64,000 nt of DNA from Gaiellasilicea sp963850995 (GTDB lineage: Bacteria; Actinomycetota; Thermoleophilia; Gaiellales; Gaiellaceae), in NCBI GenBank assembly GCA_963850995.1, contig CAWKNQ010000003.1:1-64000 (forward strand), in the 5' to 3' direction. This document shows positions 1-8,161 of the stretch, in pieces. The position numbers were made by a program, and so were the translations under genes. The notes beneath the pieces are model-generated. The model ran no database searches. It was not told where the DNA came from and saw only the letters and a program-made list of their open reading frames with translations. The number at the start of each line of letters is the position of its first letter. Within the stretch, counting starts at the first letter, position 1.

Positions 1-2
1 AG

Positions 3-368
3 CTAGGCGGTCGCGGCTTCGAGCCCGACCGCGGGCACGTCGCCCCAGAGGTCCTCGAGGCGATAGAAGGCGCGCGTCTCCGGCGTGAAGATGTGCAGGA
101 CGACGTCGAGGTAGTCGGCGATGATCCACTCCGCCTCGGCCGCCCCGTCGACCGCGCGCGGGAGCAGCTTCGCCTCCTGCTTCAGCTGCGCGTGCACGTC
201 GTCGAAGATCGCCTTCGTCTGGCGTGGGTTGCGTCCGGTCGCGAGCACGAAGAAGTCCGTGTAGACACACACAGGCCTCATGTCGAGGATGACGACGTCT
301 TCTGCCAGCTTCTCGCCCGCGAGAGCGGCGATCCGGCGTGCTTGGTCGAGCGAATTCAGAGTTCTCAG
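3..368 (-). CDS. rsfS: Ribosomal silencing factor RsfS
   Basis: About 121 aa, the usual RsfS/Iojap length. The family binds uL14 on the 50S subunit and blocks joining with 30S under nutrient limitation. Visible family features are the N-terminal helix followed by VVILDMRPVC, the segment YTDFFVLATGRNPRQ, and the C-terminal DVVLHIFTPETRAFY. There is no ATG, GTG or TTG near the conserved start. The best candidate is a CTG whose last two bases lie in the nadD stop codon (CTGA overlap), so the start is uncertain by a few codons. It is the last gene of the obgE-nadD-rsfS run, a common grouping. Confidence 0.9.
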   Translation of the reverse strand: MRTLNSLDQARRIAALAGEKLAEDVVILDMRPVCVYTDFFVLATGRNPRQTKAIFDDVHAQLKQEAKLLPRAVDGAAEAEWIIADYLDVVLHIFTPETRAFYRLEDLWGDVPAVGLEAATA

Positions 369-919
369 TGTACCGAGGGAATGCGGACGTAGAGCTCGTG
401 GGCGACGATGTAGCCAGCCACCTCGGCGACGACGAGCCCGTCGATCGGTGCGCCGCGCCGCACACGCTCGCGGATGTCTGTCGAGGAGACCTCGTGCGGC
501 TCGAGCTCGAACAGCTCGATCCGATCGGAGTTGTCGAGCGGCGGTGGGTGACCGGGCCGCGCCGCAACGCCGAGGCGCGCGAGCTCGAGCACGCGCTCCG
601 GCTCCTTCCACGTGGGGAAAGCTGCCAGCTCGTCGGCGCCGATCAGGAAGATCGGATCGTCGTACCGACGTGCCTCGAGCGCGTCCACGGTATAGCGGTG
701 CTCCTCGAGCTCGATGACGGCGCCGAGCTCCGCGAAGGTGAGCCGGGCCATCGCGAGCCGGTCTTCGGCGTCGGCCTCGGACACCTTGTGCGCCGCGTCG
801 GCGATCACCGTCACGTGCAACCGATCGATTCCGAGCTCCACCCGCGCGGCGCGCGCGAGCGCCAGGTGCCCCACGTGCGGTGGGTCGAAGCGCCCGCCGA
901 GGATCCCGATCACTGCCAT
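365..919 (-). CDS. nadD: Nicotinate-nucleotide adenylyltransferase
   Basis: 184 aa, normal for NadD, which converts nicotinate mononucleotide and ATP to deamido-NAD in the cytoplasm. The N-terminal nucleotidyltransferase motif GGRFDPPHVGH (about residues 8-18, HxGH type) and the C-terminal VSSTDIR (ISSTxIR signature) are both intact. The ATG start overlaps the end of obgE by 10 nt and its stop overlaps the rsfS start, so translation of the three genes is probably coupled. Confidence 0.96.
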   Translation of the reverse strand: MAVIGILGGRFDPPHVGHLALARAARVELGIDRLHVTVIADAAHKVSEADAEDRLAMARLTFAELGAVIELEEHRYTVDALEARRYDDPIFLIGADELAAFPTWKEPERVLELARLGVAARPGHPPPLDNSDRIELFELEPHEVSSTDIRERVRRGAPIDGLVVAEVAGYIVAHELYVRIPSVH

Positions 920-2103
920 TCGAACGTCTCGTCGCCGATCTCGACCTCCTGCCCCTTGCGGGCACCCGCGGCCTTGAGCACCGTCTCGAGCTTCTCGCCC
1001 TGCGGCGCCTCGCCGACGATTCGGAATCCTCGATCCGTGCGGTACAGGCGGTAGGCGCGGCGGGCCGGCGGCTTCGGCCGGTACTCGAGGAACTCCGGCA
1101 GCTCGACGGCCTCGTCCTCGCGAGGCTCGGGCGCCGCTGGACAGAGACGGAAGAGCGCGAGCTTGAGGTCGTCGATCCCCGCCCCGGTCGCGCAGGAGAC
1201 CGGGAAGACGCCGACGATCCGCTCGTCCTCGTGCGGGAACGCCGGTGGCTCCGGCAGCAGATCGATCTTGTTCAGGACGATCGCCTGCGGCCGCTCGTCG
1301 AGGCCGGCGCCGTAGAGCCCGAGCTCGCGGTCGATCGTGTGGAAGCGCTCGGTGACGTCTTCGGCCGAGGAGTCGATCACGTGCAGAAGCAATCGTGCCC
1401 GCTCGAGGTGGGCGAGGAACTCGTGCCCGAGACCGACTCCCTCGCTCGCACCCTCGATCAGGCCGGGTACGTCGGCGACGGTGAGCTGGGTGCCGTCCGG
1501 CGACTCGACGGTGCCGAGCACGGGCGCCAGCGTCGTGAACGGATAGTCGGCGACCTTCGGCTTCGCGTTCGAGAGCCGGCGCAGGAGCGACGACTTGCCG
1601 GCGTTCGGCAGGCCGGCCATCGCCGCGTCCGCGAGCAGCTTCAACCGCAGCTCCACCTCCGCCTCCTCCGCAGGCTCCCCCACCTCTGCGAAGCGAGGGG
1701 TCTGCCGCGTCGGCGTCGCGAAGCGGGCGTTGCCGCGCCCTCCGGTGCCGCCCCGGGCTAGCACGACACGGGCCCCCGGCCGCGCCAGGTCGGCGATCAG
1801 CTCGCCCTCGGCGCCGTAGGCCTGCGTCCCGATCGGCACTCCGAGCTCGATCGTCGCGCCGTCCGCGCCGTGCTTGCGCGTGCCACGCCCCGGCTCACCC
1901 TTGCCCGCCTGGATCCATCTGCGGGTACGGAACGCGGAGAGGTCGCGCAGGCGCGCGTCGGCGAAGAGGACGACGTCGCCGCCGCGACCGCCGTCGCCGC
2001 CGTCCGGACCGCCCTTCGGCACGTGCTTCTCGCGCCGGAAGGAGAGGCCGCCGTCGCCGCCGCGGCCGGCGAGCACGTGGAGGCGTGCGTGGTCGGCGAA
2101 CAC
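910..2103 (-). CDS. obgE: GTPase Obg (50S assembly GTPase)
   Basis: 397 aa. Three Obg domains are visible in order: the glycine-rich Obg fold (residues 1 to about 158, with GGPDGGDGGRGGDV), the G domain (P-loop GLPNAGKSS near residue 165, switch/G3 DVPGLIEGASEGVGLG, G4 NKID) and a C-terminal OCT domain (about 325-397). Obg proteins bind late 50S particles and link GTP/ppGpp levels to ribosome maturation. It lies directly downstream of rpmA and rplU, the classic rplU-rpmA-obg order. Confidence 0.97.
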   Translation of the reverse strand: MFADHARLHVLAGRGGDGGLSFRREKHVPKGGPDGGDGGRGGDVVLFADARLRDLSAFRTRRWIQAGKGEPGRGTRKHGADGATIELGVPIGTQAYGAEGELIADLARPGARVVLARGGTGGRGNARFATPTRQTPRFAEVGEPAEEAEVELRLKLLADAAMAGLPNAGKSSLLRRLSNAKPKVADYPFTTLAPVLGTVESPDGTQLTVADVPGLIEGASEGVGLGHEFLAHLERARLLLHVIDSSAEDVTERFHTIDRELGLYGAGLDERPQAIVLNKIDLLPEPPAFPHEDERIVGVFPVSCATGAGIDDLKLALFRLCPAAPEPREDEAVELPEFLEYRPKPPARRAYRLYRTDRGFRIVGEAPQGEKLETVLKAAGARKGQEVEIGDETFEWQ

Positions 2104-2126
2104 GCGACCAGCTTCCTAACAGACTG

Positions 2127-2396
2127 TTACTTGGCTTTGGCCGGCTCGGTCTCGGCGACCGAGATGAAGCGCTTCTCGCCGCTCCGGCTGAACTCGACCG
2201 TGCCCTCGCGGACGGCGAAGATCGTGTCGTCGCGGCCGATGTCCGTGCCGGGGCCCGGGCGGAACCGCGTGCCGCGCTGGCGGACGATGATCATGCCGGA
2301 CTTGACCTTCTGGCCGGCGAAGATCTTCACGCCGAGCCGCTTGGCGTTCGAGTCGCGGCCGTTCCGCGACGAGCCGAGGCCCTTCTTGTGTGCCAT
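2127..2396 (-). CDS. rpmA: 50S ribosomal protein bL27
   Basis: 89 aa. It begins MAHKKGLGSSRNGRDSNAKR, the standard bL27 N-terminus that reaches the peptidyl-transferase centre, and continues GVKIFAGQKVKSGMIIVRQRG as in other bL27 proteins. There is no N-terminal extension of the Firmicutes processing type. The stop codon of rplU directly abuts its start codon. Confidence 0.98.
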   Translation of the reverse strand: MAHKKGLGSSRNGRDSNAKRLGVKIFAGQKVKSGMIIVRQRGTRFRPGPGTDIGRDDTIFAVREGTVEFSRSGEKRFISVAETEPAKAK

Positions 2397-2936
2397 CTAG
2401 CTCTCCTTCTCCGCGAGCGCGTGCTCGATCGCGGCGATCGCGCCCTTCCGCTTGCCGTGCTCTTGCTCGTAGGCGAGCGCCGCCTCGAGCATCGGGCGGT
2501 TCCAGTCCGGCGACTGCTCCTTGATCGCGGCGACCGTCAGCTCCTCGTAGCCGACGGGCATGCCCTTGACGCGGTCGTCGGCCGCGGGCGCCTCGGCCTT
2601 CTCGGCGACCGGCTCTTTCTTCGCCGCCTTCTTGGCGGCGCCGATCGACTCGATCTCGATCTGCGAGAGGCTGGCGCGGAAGCCGGTGTGCTTGCGGTAG
2701 CCGCTCTTGGGCTTGTACTTGCCGATCCGGATCTTCTCGCCGCGCACGTCCGCCACGACGCGGGCCGTCACCGTCGCGGTCGGCGAAAGGTCGGTGTTGC
2801 CGTCGCCGCCGATCAGGAGAACGGTCGGCTGGAAGGTGTTGCCCTCGCCATGCGCGAGCCGGTCCACGAGCAGCTTCTCGCCCTCACGGACGCGGTACTG
2901 CTTTCCGCCGACGGAGATGATCGCGTAAGTGCTCAT
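2397..2936 (-). CDS. rplU: 50S ribosomal protein bL21 with C-terminal extension
   Basis: 179 aa against roughly 100-105 for ordinary bL21. Residues 1 to about 100 are standard (MSTYAIISVGGKQYRVREGE, KYKPKSGYRKHTGFRASLSQ). They are followed by an Ala/Lys/Glu linker and a helical tail of about 50 residues (GYEELTVAAIKE ... ALAYEQEHGKRKGAIAAIE). That tail resembles short three-helix modules seen in actinobacterial proteins with a YEREH-like core; this similarity is from memory. The start chosen is the ATG before STYAII, because the longer frame upstream has no bL21 character. Confidence 0.93.
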   Translation of the reverse strand: MSTYAIISVGGKQYRVREGEKLLVDRLAHGEGNTFQPTVLLIGGDGNTDLSPTATVTARVVADVRGEKIRIGKYKPKSGYRKHTGFRASLSQIEIESIGAAKKAAKKEPVAEKAEAPAADDRVKGMPVGYEELTVAAIKEQSPDWNRPMLEAALAYEQEHGKRKGAIAAIEHALAEKES

Positions 2937-2992
2937 GAGCGCAGGAAACGCGGGCAGGTGCCCGCGAGCCGTCGGATTGTAGCGAACCCCGG

Positions 2993-5777
2993 CTACCGAT
3001 CCAGGTCGTCGAGCCACTCAGACATCGGCACGTACTCGTCAGCGGCCGGCTCGCCGCCGTTCGTCGAGGGCTCCTCCGGCGGCTCGGCGGTCGCAACCGC
3101 CGGCTCCGGTTGCGGCTCGTCGTCGTCGCCCGTTCCCGCCGCCGCAGCCGTCGCGGGCTTCTTCCGGCCGCGTCCGCCGCGGGAGCCTCGGCGCGTCTTG
3201 CGCTTCGGCGGCGTCGGCTCGGCCCCGTCCGTGCTCTCCGCCGCGACCGCCTCGGCAGCCGCGTCGGCCTCGTCGGCCCCGTCGACAGCCTCCGCGTCGC
3301 CTTCCTCGGCCGGCGTTTCCGTGGCGGCCGCCGACCGTCGCGTGGGCTTTGCGTCGCCGAGGTCGAGGTCCGGAACGTGGATACGTGGAGCCGCGGCGGA
3401 ATCTGCAGCCTCGTCGTCGGCCTCAGGCGTCTCGTCCGTGGCCACGTCGCCGGCCGGCTTCTTCTTGCGGCCGCGCCCACCGCGCGAGCCGCGGCGGGTC
3501 TTCTTCTTCACCGGAGCGGCACCGTCGGCGCCGACCTCCACCTCGACCGCTTCCTCGGGCTCGGCCTCCGCCACGTCGGGCTCAGCGACCTCAGGCTCGT
3601 CCACGCTCGGCTCCTCGACCGCCGCCTCCGCCTCGACCGCCTTCTTCGTGCGACTCGGCGCCCGCGTCGGCTTCTCGGCCTCGCTCTCGAACGTGATCGG
3701 CTCGGAGGGAGCCGCGACCCCGCTCAACGCTGTCGCGTACGCGACGCCGTCCAGGATGCGCTCGACGCGGACCTTCGCTTTCTTGCCCACGAGCTTCGCG
3801 GCGCCGCCGACGACGATGTCCAGCCCGTCGAGCTTGCCGACCGCGGAGCCGCTGTCGTGCTTGTCGACCTCGACGAGCTTCAGCTGCACCTCGGCGCCCT
3901 CGGCGACAGGCGCCTCGGGCTGCAGGTCGGCGAGCTTGCCCTCGGCGAGCACCGCGGCATGGTCGGAGTGGACGCCCTCCTTGGGGACGAGGAAGAAGCG
4001 CTTCCGCGAAGCCGCCTCGATCTCGGCCAGCCGCGTGCCGCCGGCGCCGAGCAGGAGCGAGGCGGTCTTCGGGCTCACCTCGACCCGGAACGCCTGGGCC
4101 CGCGAGCCGGACGCGAGCGCGCGCAGCCGCCGCTCCACCTCGAGGGCGGCCGACGCCTCCGAGAGGACGATCCCGTCACCCGCGCAGGTCGGGCACTTCT
4201 TGGTCAGGATCTCGCGCGGCCCGTCGGTGACGTTCTGGCGCGTCATCTCGACGAGGCCGAGCGGGGAGATCTCGACGACGTACGTCTTCGTCCGGTCGCG
4301 CTCGAGCTCGGTGCGCAGCGCCTCCTCGACCGTGGCCCGGTTCTTCGGATTGGCCATGTCGATGAAGTCGATGACGATGATCCCGCCGATGTCGCGCAGC
4401 CTGAGCTGGCGCACGACCTCCTTCACCGCCTCGAGGTTGTTCTTCGTGATCGTGTCCTCGAGCCGGCCCGGCGAGCTCTTCGAGCGGGAGCCGACGAAGC
4501 GGCCGGTGTTCACGTCGATAACGGTGAACGCTTCGGCGTAGTCGAAGATCAGGTACCCGCCCGACGGCAGGTCGACGCGCCTGTTCAGCGTCGAGCGGAT
4601 CTCTGCGTCGACCCCCGTTCCCTCGAAGAGCGGCGTCTTCTCCTTGTAGCGCTGGACGCGCTCGAGCATGTGCGGCGAGGTCTTCTTCAGGTACCCGACG
4701 ATGCGCTTGTGGGTGCGCTCGTGGTCGATCAGCGCGCTCTCGAAGTCGCCGGCGAAGAGGTCGCGGACGATCCGAAGGGGGAGCTCAGCCTCCTGGTAGA
4801 CGAGCGCAGGCGCCTTCGCGTTCTTCGCCTTCGTCTGGACCGTCTTCCAGAGCCTCTGCAGGAAGACGAGGTCGCGCTCGATGTCGTCGGCGGACGCGCC
4901 CTCGGCGGCCGTGCGGACGATGATCCCGCCCTCCTTCGGGTCGAGCCCCTTGATGATCTCCTTCAGGCGGTTCCGCTCCGCGTCGTCGAGCCTGCGCGAG
5001 ACGCCGAGGCCCTCGCCCTGCGGGACGAAGACCAGGAAGCGGCCGGGGAGCGAGATCTCGGTCGTGAGACGGGCGCCCTTCGTCTTCATCGGGTCCTTGA
5101 CGGTCTGGACCATGATCTGCTGGCCGCGGGCGATCAGGTCGGTGATCTTCTTGCCGTGGCGCTTGCCCTCGAGCTCGGGCACGACGATCTCGTCGACATA
5201 GAGGAACCCGTTCTTCTCGAGGCCGATCTCGACGAACGCGGCCTCCATGCCGGGGAGCACGTTGTCGACGGTGCCGAGGTAGATGTTGCCCGCGATCGAG
5301 CGGCGCTCGGGACGCTCGAGATAGACCTCGGCGACACGGCCGTCTTCGAGGATCGCCACGCGCTGCTCGCCGACGTCGACCGAGATCAGCAGCTCGCGCT
5401 TCGCCTTCGGCAACGGCGCACGCTTCTGGGGCACGCGGCGGCGCTGGTTCGCGCGACGTTCTTGCCGCTGGCTGCGCTCGGGCGCCTTGCGCTCGCGCGT
5501 CGCCGGCTTCGGCTTCTGCTCCGGCTTGTCGGCTTGTCGGCTTGTCGTCCGCCGTCTCGGCGGTCGCGGCTGCGCCGGGCTTCTTCCGCCCGCGTCCACC
5601 GCGGCTGCCGCGGCGGCGCTTCTTCGTCGGATCGGTTGTCGCCTCGGCGTCAGCCGTGGCGGTTGTCTGCTCAGCCCGTGCGGGCTGCTCTGCCGAAACG
5701 GGCTGCTGCGCAGCGTCTTGCTGCGGCGCCTCCTGCTCGGACTTCTCTTTGCGCTTCCAGCGGAACCAGGGTGCCAA
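2993..5777 (-). CDS. rng: Ribonuclease E/G family protein, frameshifted near the N-terminus
   Basis: Single-strand endoribonuclease for mRNA decay and rRNA processing. The start is a TTG at 5777 with an AGGAG Shine-Dalgarno about 8 nt upstream (N-terminus MAPWFRWKRKEK). The frame is lost inside three CGGCTTGT units at 5522-5545; downstream, the second frame carries the S1 region, the catalytic aspartates (FTVIDVNTGR and IIVIDFIDM) and the zinc-link KKCPTCAGDG. Removing 16 bp restores a protein of about 922 aa. Three Arg/Gly boxes (RRGSRGGRGRKK) occur, one before the catalytic core and two in the acidic C-terminal tail. A shorter product from GTG 5599 is possible. The true state (error, contingency repeat or mutation) is unresolved. 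Confidence 0.9.
5522..5545. repeat. Tandem 8-bp repeat (CGGCTTGT x3) breaking the RNase E/G frame
   Basis: Three perfect head-to-tail copies of CGGCTTGT (ACAAGCCG on the coding strand). Eight is not a multiple of three, so one or four copies keep the rng frame while the three present do not. With a single copy the reading would be DDKPEQKPKP, a natural low-complexity linker, which argues that copies two and three are additions. Confidence 0.95.
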
Positions 5778-5813
5778 GTGTTTCTCCTAGGTGTATGGGC
5801 GCGCGCAAAGACT

Positions 5814-5831
5814 CGGCCGCAAAAGCGGCCG
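5814..5831. terminator. Hairpin between the 64-aa gene and rng
   Basis: CGGCCGC, loop AAAA, GCGGCCG: a perfect 7-bp GC stem with a 4-nt loop. A second hairpin, TAGCCTG/CAGGCTA with loop ACCA, follows at 5865-5882. Neither has a T-tract. They sit in the 136-bp gap where transcription of 5914..6108 would end and rng would start. The terminator role is an inference. Confidence 0.45.
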
Positions 5832-5913
5832 GTCGCGCGCTGCGGGATGTGAAAGGCGTAGGCATAGCCTGACCACAGGCTAGCACTCGGTCAGGCGGGC
5901 CGATGCGTGCGGG

Positions 5914-6108
5914 CTACGCGGCAGCGGGGCGCAGCCGGGCGCGGCGCGCACGGACGGCGCGCAGCCGCTGGGAGAGGCGCGCCCAAGCCCACGGCTCGAG
6001 CTCGGCGTAGCGGCTCTTGCTCTGCGCACGGGTCGACTCGAGATACTCGAACCAGGCGTCGGCCTCTTCGATCTGCAGCAACTCTTCGGCATGCTCGGAC
6101 CCAGCCAT
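5914..6108 (-). CDS. Small conserved-looking protein, 64 aa, unknown function
   Basis: Starts at an ATG with a near-perfect GAGGAGG Shine-Dalgarno 5 nt upstream, which makes it a convincing gene despite its size. The N-terminal half is acidic and helical (EHAEELLQIEEADAWFEYLE), and the C-terminal half is strongly basic with seven arginines in RLRAVRARRARLR. No cysteines, signal or membrane segment. The basic tail could bind nucleic acid, but no function is recognised. Confidence 0.75.
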   Translation of the reverse strand: MAGSEHAEELLQIEEADAWFEYLESTRAQSKSRYAELEPWAWARLSQRLRAVRARRARLRPAAA

Positions 6109-6197
6109 TCCGCCTCCTCTCGTGCGTGTCAGGTATTCGTGGGGCGAACGTTAGGACCAGCGCCGGACGGACTGGTCGCCGGCGCATGGCCCGGGCT

Positions 6198-6983
6198 CTA
6201 GCCCGCGCGCTGGCGCTCGGTTATCTGGGCGAAGTAGCGCTGCGCCGCCTCGCCGAGCGCTCTCGTGCCCACGTACGCGATCCCGCCCTTCACGGCCCAG
6301 CCGGCGAACGGAACGGCGCCGAGGATCTGCCTCGCGACCGTCCGGAAGCCGAAGCCCACGCCGATGGTCGCAAGCACCTCGGGCAGCCGGCTCTGGTCGA
6401 GCGCGACGCCGTGTGCGGCCGCGAGCCGCAGCACGAGCCGGATCTGGTTCAGCGTCAGGACGGGGAAGTCGGCGCCCGGCACGAAGACAACGACGCCGAT
6501 GATCCCGTTCTGGCGCGAGAACTGCTCGATCAGCGCGTCGCACACCGGATCGCGCAGCACCGGCAGCCGCGCGGCGAGCCCGAGGCCCGCTTCGCGGGCC
6601 TGCTTCGCGAGCACGCGGGCGATCTCGTCGACGGGGAAGCCGGCGCCGGGCGGGCACATGACGACATCGGTCGCGGGCACGTACGGCACGTCGAACGTCT
6701 CCGTCCCGGTCTGGACCGCCACCGCGGCGACACCGGCCAGGTTCGCCGCGCGCAGCTCGCGCACGTCCTCCTCCCCGGGCGCGCCGGCGAGCACGCGCAC
6801 GAGCGCCGCCGCGTCCTCGACCCTGCCGCCGACACGGACGACGCCCGGCGGGCCGCCGTGGCCGAGCTCTTTCGCGAGCTGCTCGGCTAGCGGCCCGCTG
6901 ACGACGAGCGGCCGCCTGTCCTCGGCGGCCGACCGCAGCTCCTTGAACACGCCCCAGACGCCGAGCGGGTTCAGCGCCGCCAT
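6198..6983 (-). CDS. DUF697-like membrane-associated protein
   Basis: 261 aa. The ATG shares one base with the rodA stop (TGATG), so it is translationally coupled to rodA. The N-terminal half has a Rossmann-like alternation (RRPLVVSGP, GVVRVGGRVEDAAALVRVL). The C-terminal half holds hydrophobic segments (NGIIGVVVFVPGADFPVLT, GAVPFAGWAVKGGIAYVGT) that look like the DUF697 domain found in YcjF-type proteins and beside GTPases. No GTPase motif is present here. Its place at the end of the elongasome operon suggests an envelope role (inference). Confidence 0.65.
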   Translation of the reverse strand: MAALNPLGVWGVFKELRSAAEDRRPLVVSGPLAEQLAKELGHGGPPGVVRVGGRVEDAAALVRVLAGAPGEEDVRELRAANLAGVAAVAVQTGTETFDVPYVPATDVVMCPPGAGFPVDEIARVLAKQAREAGLGLAARLPVLRDPVCDALIEQFSRQNGIIGVVVFVPGADFPVLTLNQIRLVLRLAAAHGVALDQSRLPEVLATIGVGFGFRTVARQILGAVPFAGWAVKGGIAYVGTRALGEAAQRYFAQITERQRAG

Positions 6984-8161
6984 CAGCGCGCCCGGCGACG
7001 GCCGACGTGCCCGCGCGCGTGGATCGCCTGGAGCACGCCGATCGCGGTCAGGTTCGCGACCATCGACGAGCCGCCGACGGTGACGAACGGCAGTGGGATC
7101 CCGGTCACCGGCGCGATCCCCATCGTCATGCCGACGTTGACGAACACCTGGAAGAGGAACGCGACCACGATCCCGCCGGCGACGATCGCGCCGAATGCGT
7201 CCCGTGAGACGGTGATGACGCGAAGCCCGCGCCAGACGACGAGCAGGTAGAGGCAGAGCACGAGGCCGGCGCCGACGAAGCCACGCTGCTCGGCGAGCGA
7301 GGCGAAGACGAAGTCCGTCGCGTGCTCGGGCAGATAGTCGAGACGCGTCTGCGTCGCGCCGTCGACGCCGCGGCCGCTCAGGCCGCCCGAGCCGACCGCG
7401 GTGATCGACTGGTTGACGTTGTAGGTCGCTCCGGCCGGATCGCTGTCCGGGTTCGTGAAGCCGGTGAGCCGGGCGGTCTGATACGGCTCGAGCACCTCGA
7501 TGCCGGCCGCGGGCAGGAACCAGACGACGCTCGCGACCACGAGCGCGGCGACGGACACGAGCGCGGCAAGGTGGGCCCAGCGGACTCCGGCGATGAGGAG
7601 GCACGCGCCCAGCGCCGCCGAGTAGACCAGCGCCGTGCCGAGATCCGGCTGCTTGAAGACGAGCAGGATCGGTACGAGAGCGAGCCCGACCGCCTGGAGC
7701 ACGACCTTCGGGTCGCTCAGCCGGCGCGCCCGGTCGGCGAGGAAGCCGGCGAGCGCGAGCACGAAGAGGAGCTTGCCGAACTCCGACGGCTGGAACTGGA
7801 ACGGCCCCAGCTCGATCCACCGTTTCGAGCCTCGCGTCGTATCGGCGAGCGGGTAGACGAGCAGCATCCCCAGGATCGTCGTGCCGTAGAGCCACGCTTG
7901 GGCGCGGCGGTAGCGGTCGGGGTCGATCGCGAGGGCGACGAGGAAGCCGGCGAAGCCGATCCCCGCGGCGATCGCCTGGCGCACGACGTAGTAGCTCTCG
8001 TCACCCTCGATGTCGTGCCGGGTGATCCCGGCGACCGCCCAGAGACCGTAGGCGACGAGCGCACCGACGGCGCCGACGAGCACCCAGTCGAGGCGGCGCA
8101 GGGAGCCGAGGACGTCGATGTGCGCGCGGGGAAGCGTGCGGCTGGCGGCGGAGTCGAGCAT
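6983..8161 (-). CDS. rodA: Peptidoglycan glycosyltransferase RodA (SEDS family)
   Basis: 392 aa with about ten hydrophobic segments. SEDS hallmarks are present: GSKRWIELGPFQFQPSE with the K in FGKLL, FKQPDLGTALVY, LPEHATDFVFA and GIPLPFVTVGGSS near the C-terminus. RodA polymerises lipid II glycan strands together with its class-B PBP partner, here the immediately upstream mrdA (TGATG overlap). Start chosen at the ATG overlapping the mrdA stop (MLDSAASRTL). Confidence 0.96.
   Translation of the reverse strand: MLDSAASRTLPRAHIDVLGSLRRLDWVLVGAVGALVAYGLWAVAGITRHDIEGDESYYVVRQAIAAGIGFAGFLVALAIDPDRYRRAQAWLYGTTILGMLLVYPLADTTRGSKRWIELGPFQFQPSEFGKLLFVLALAGFLADRARRLSDPKVVLQAVGLALVPILLVFKQPDLGTALVYSAALGACLLIAGVRWAHLAALVSVAALVVASVVWFLPAAGIEVLEPYQTARLTGFTNPDSDPAGATYNVNQSITAVGSGGLSGRGVDGATQTRLDYLPEHATDFVFASLAEQRGFVGAGLVLCLYLLVVWRGLRVITVSRDAFGAIVAGGIVVAFLFQVFVNVGMTMGIAPVTGIPLPFVTVGGSSMVANLTAIGVLQAIHARGHVGRRRAR

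Noticed and set aside
3110..5872. Long plus-strand open frame of about 920 codons opposite RNase E/G
   Set aside because: Composition is Arg/Leu/Asp-rich shadow coding typical of the strand opposite a high-GC gene; the minus strand has clear catalytic motifs. The same reasoning removes many other long antisense frames.
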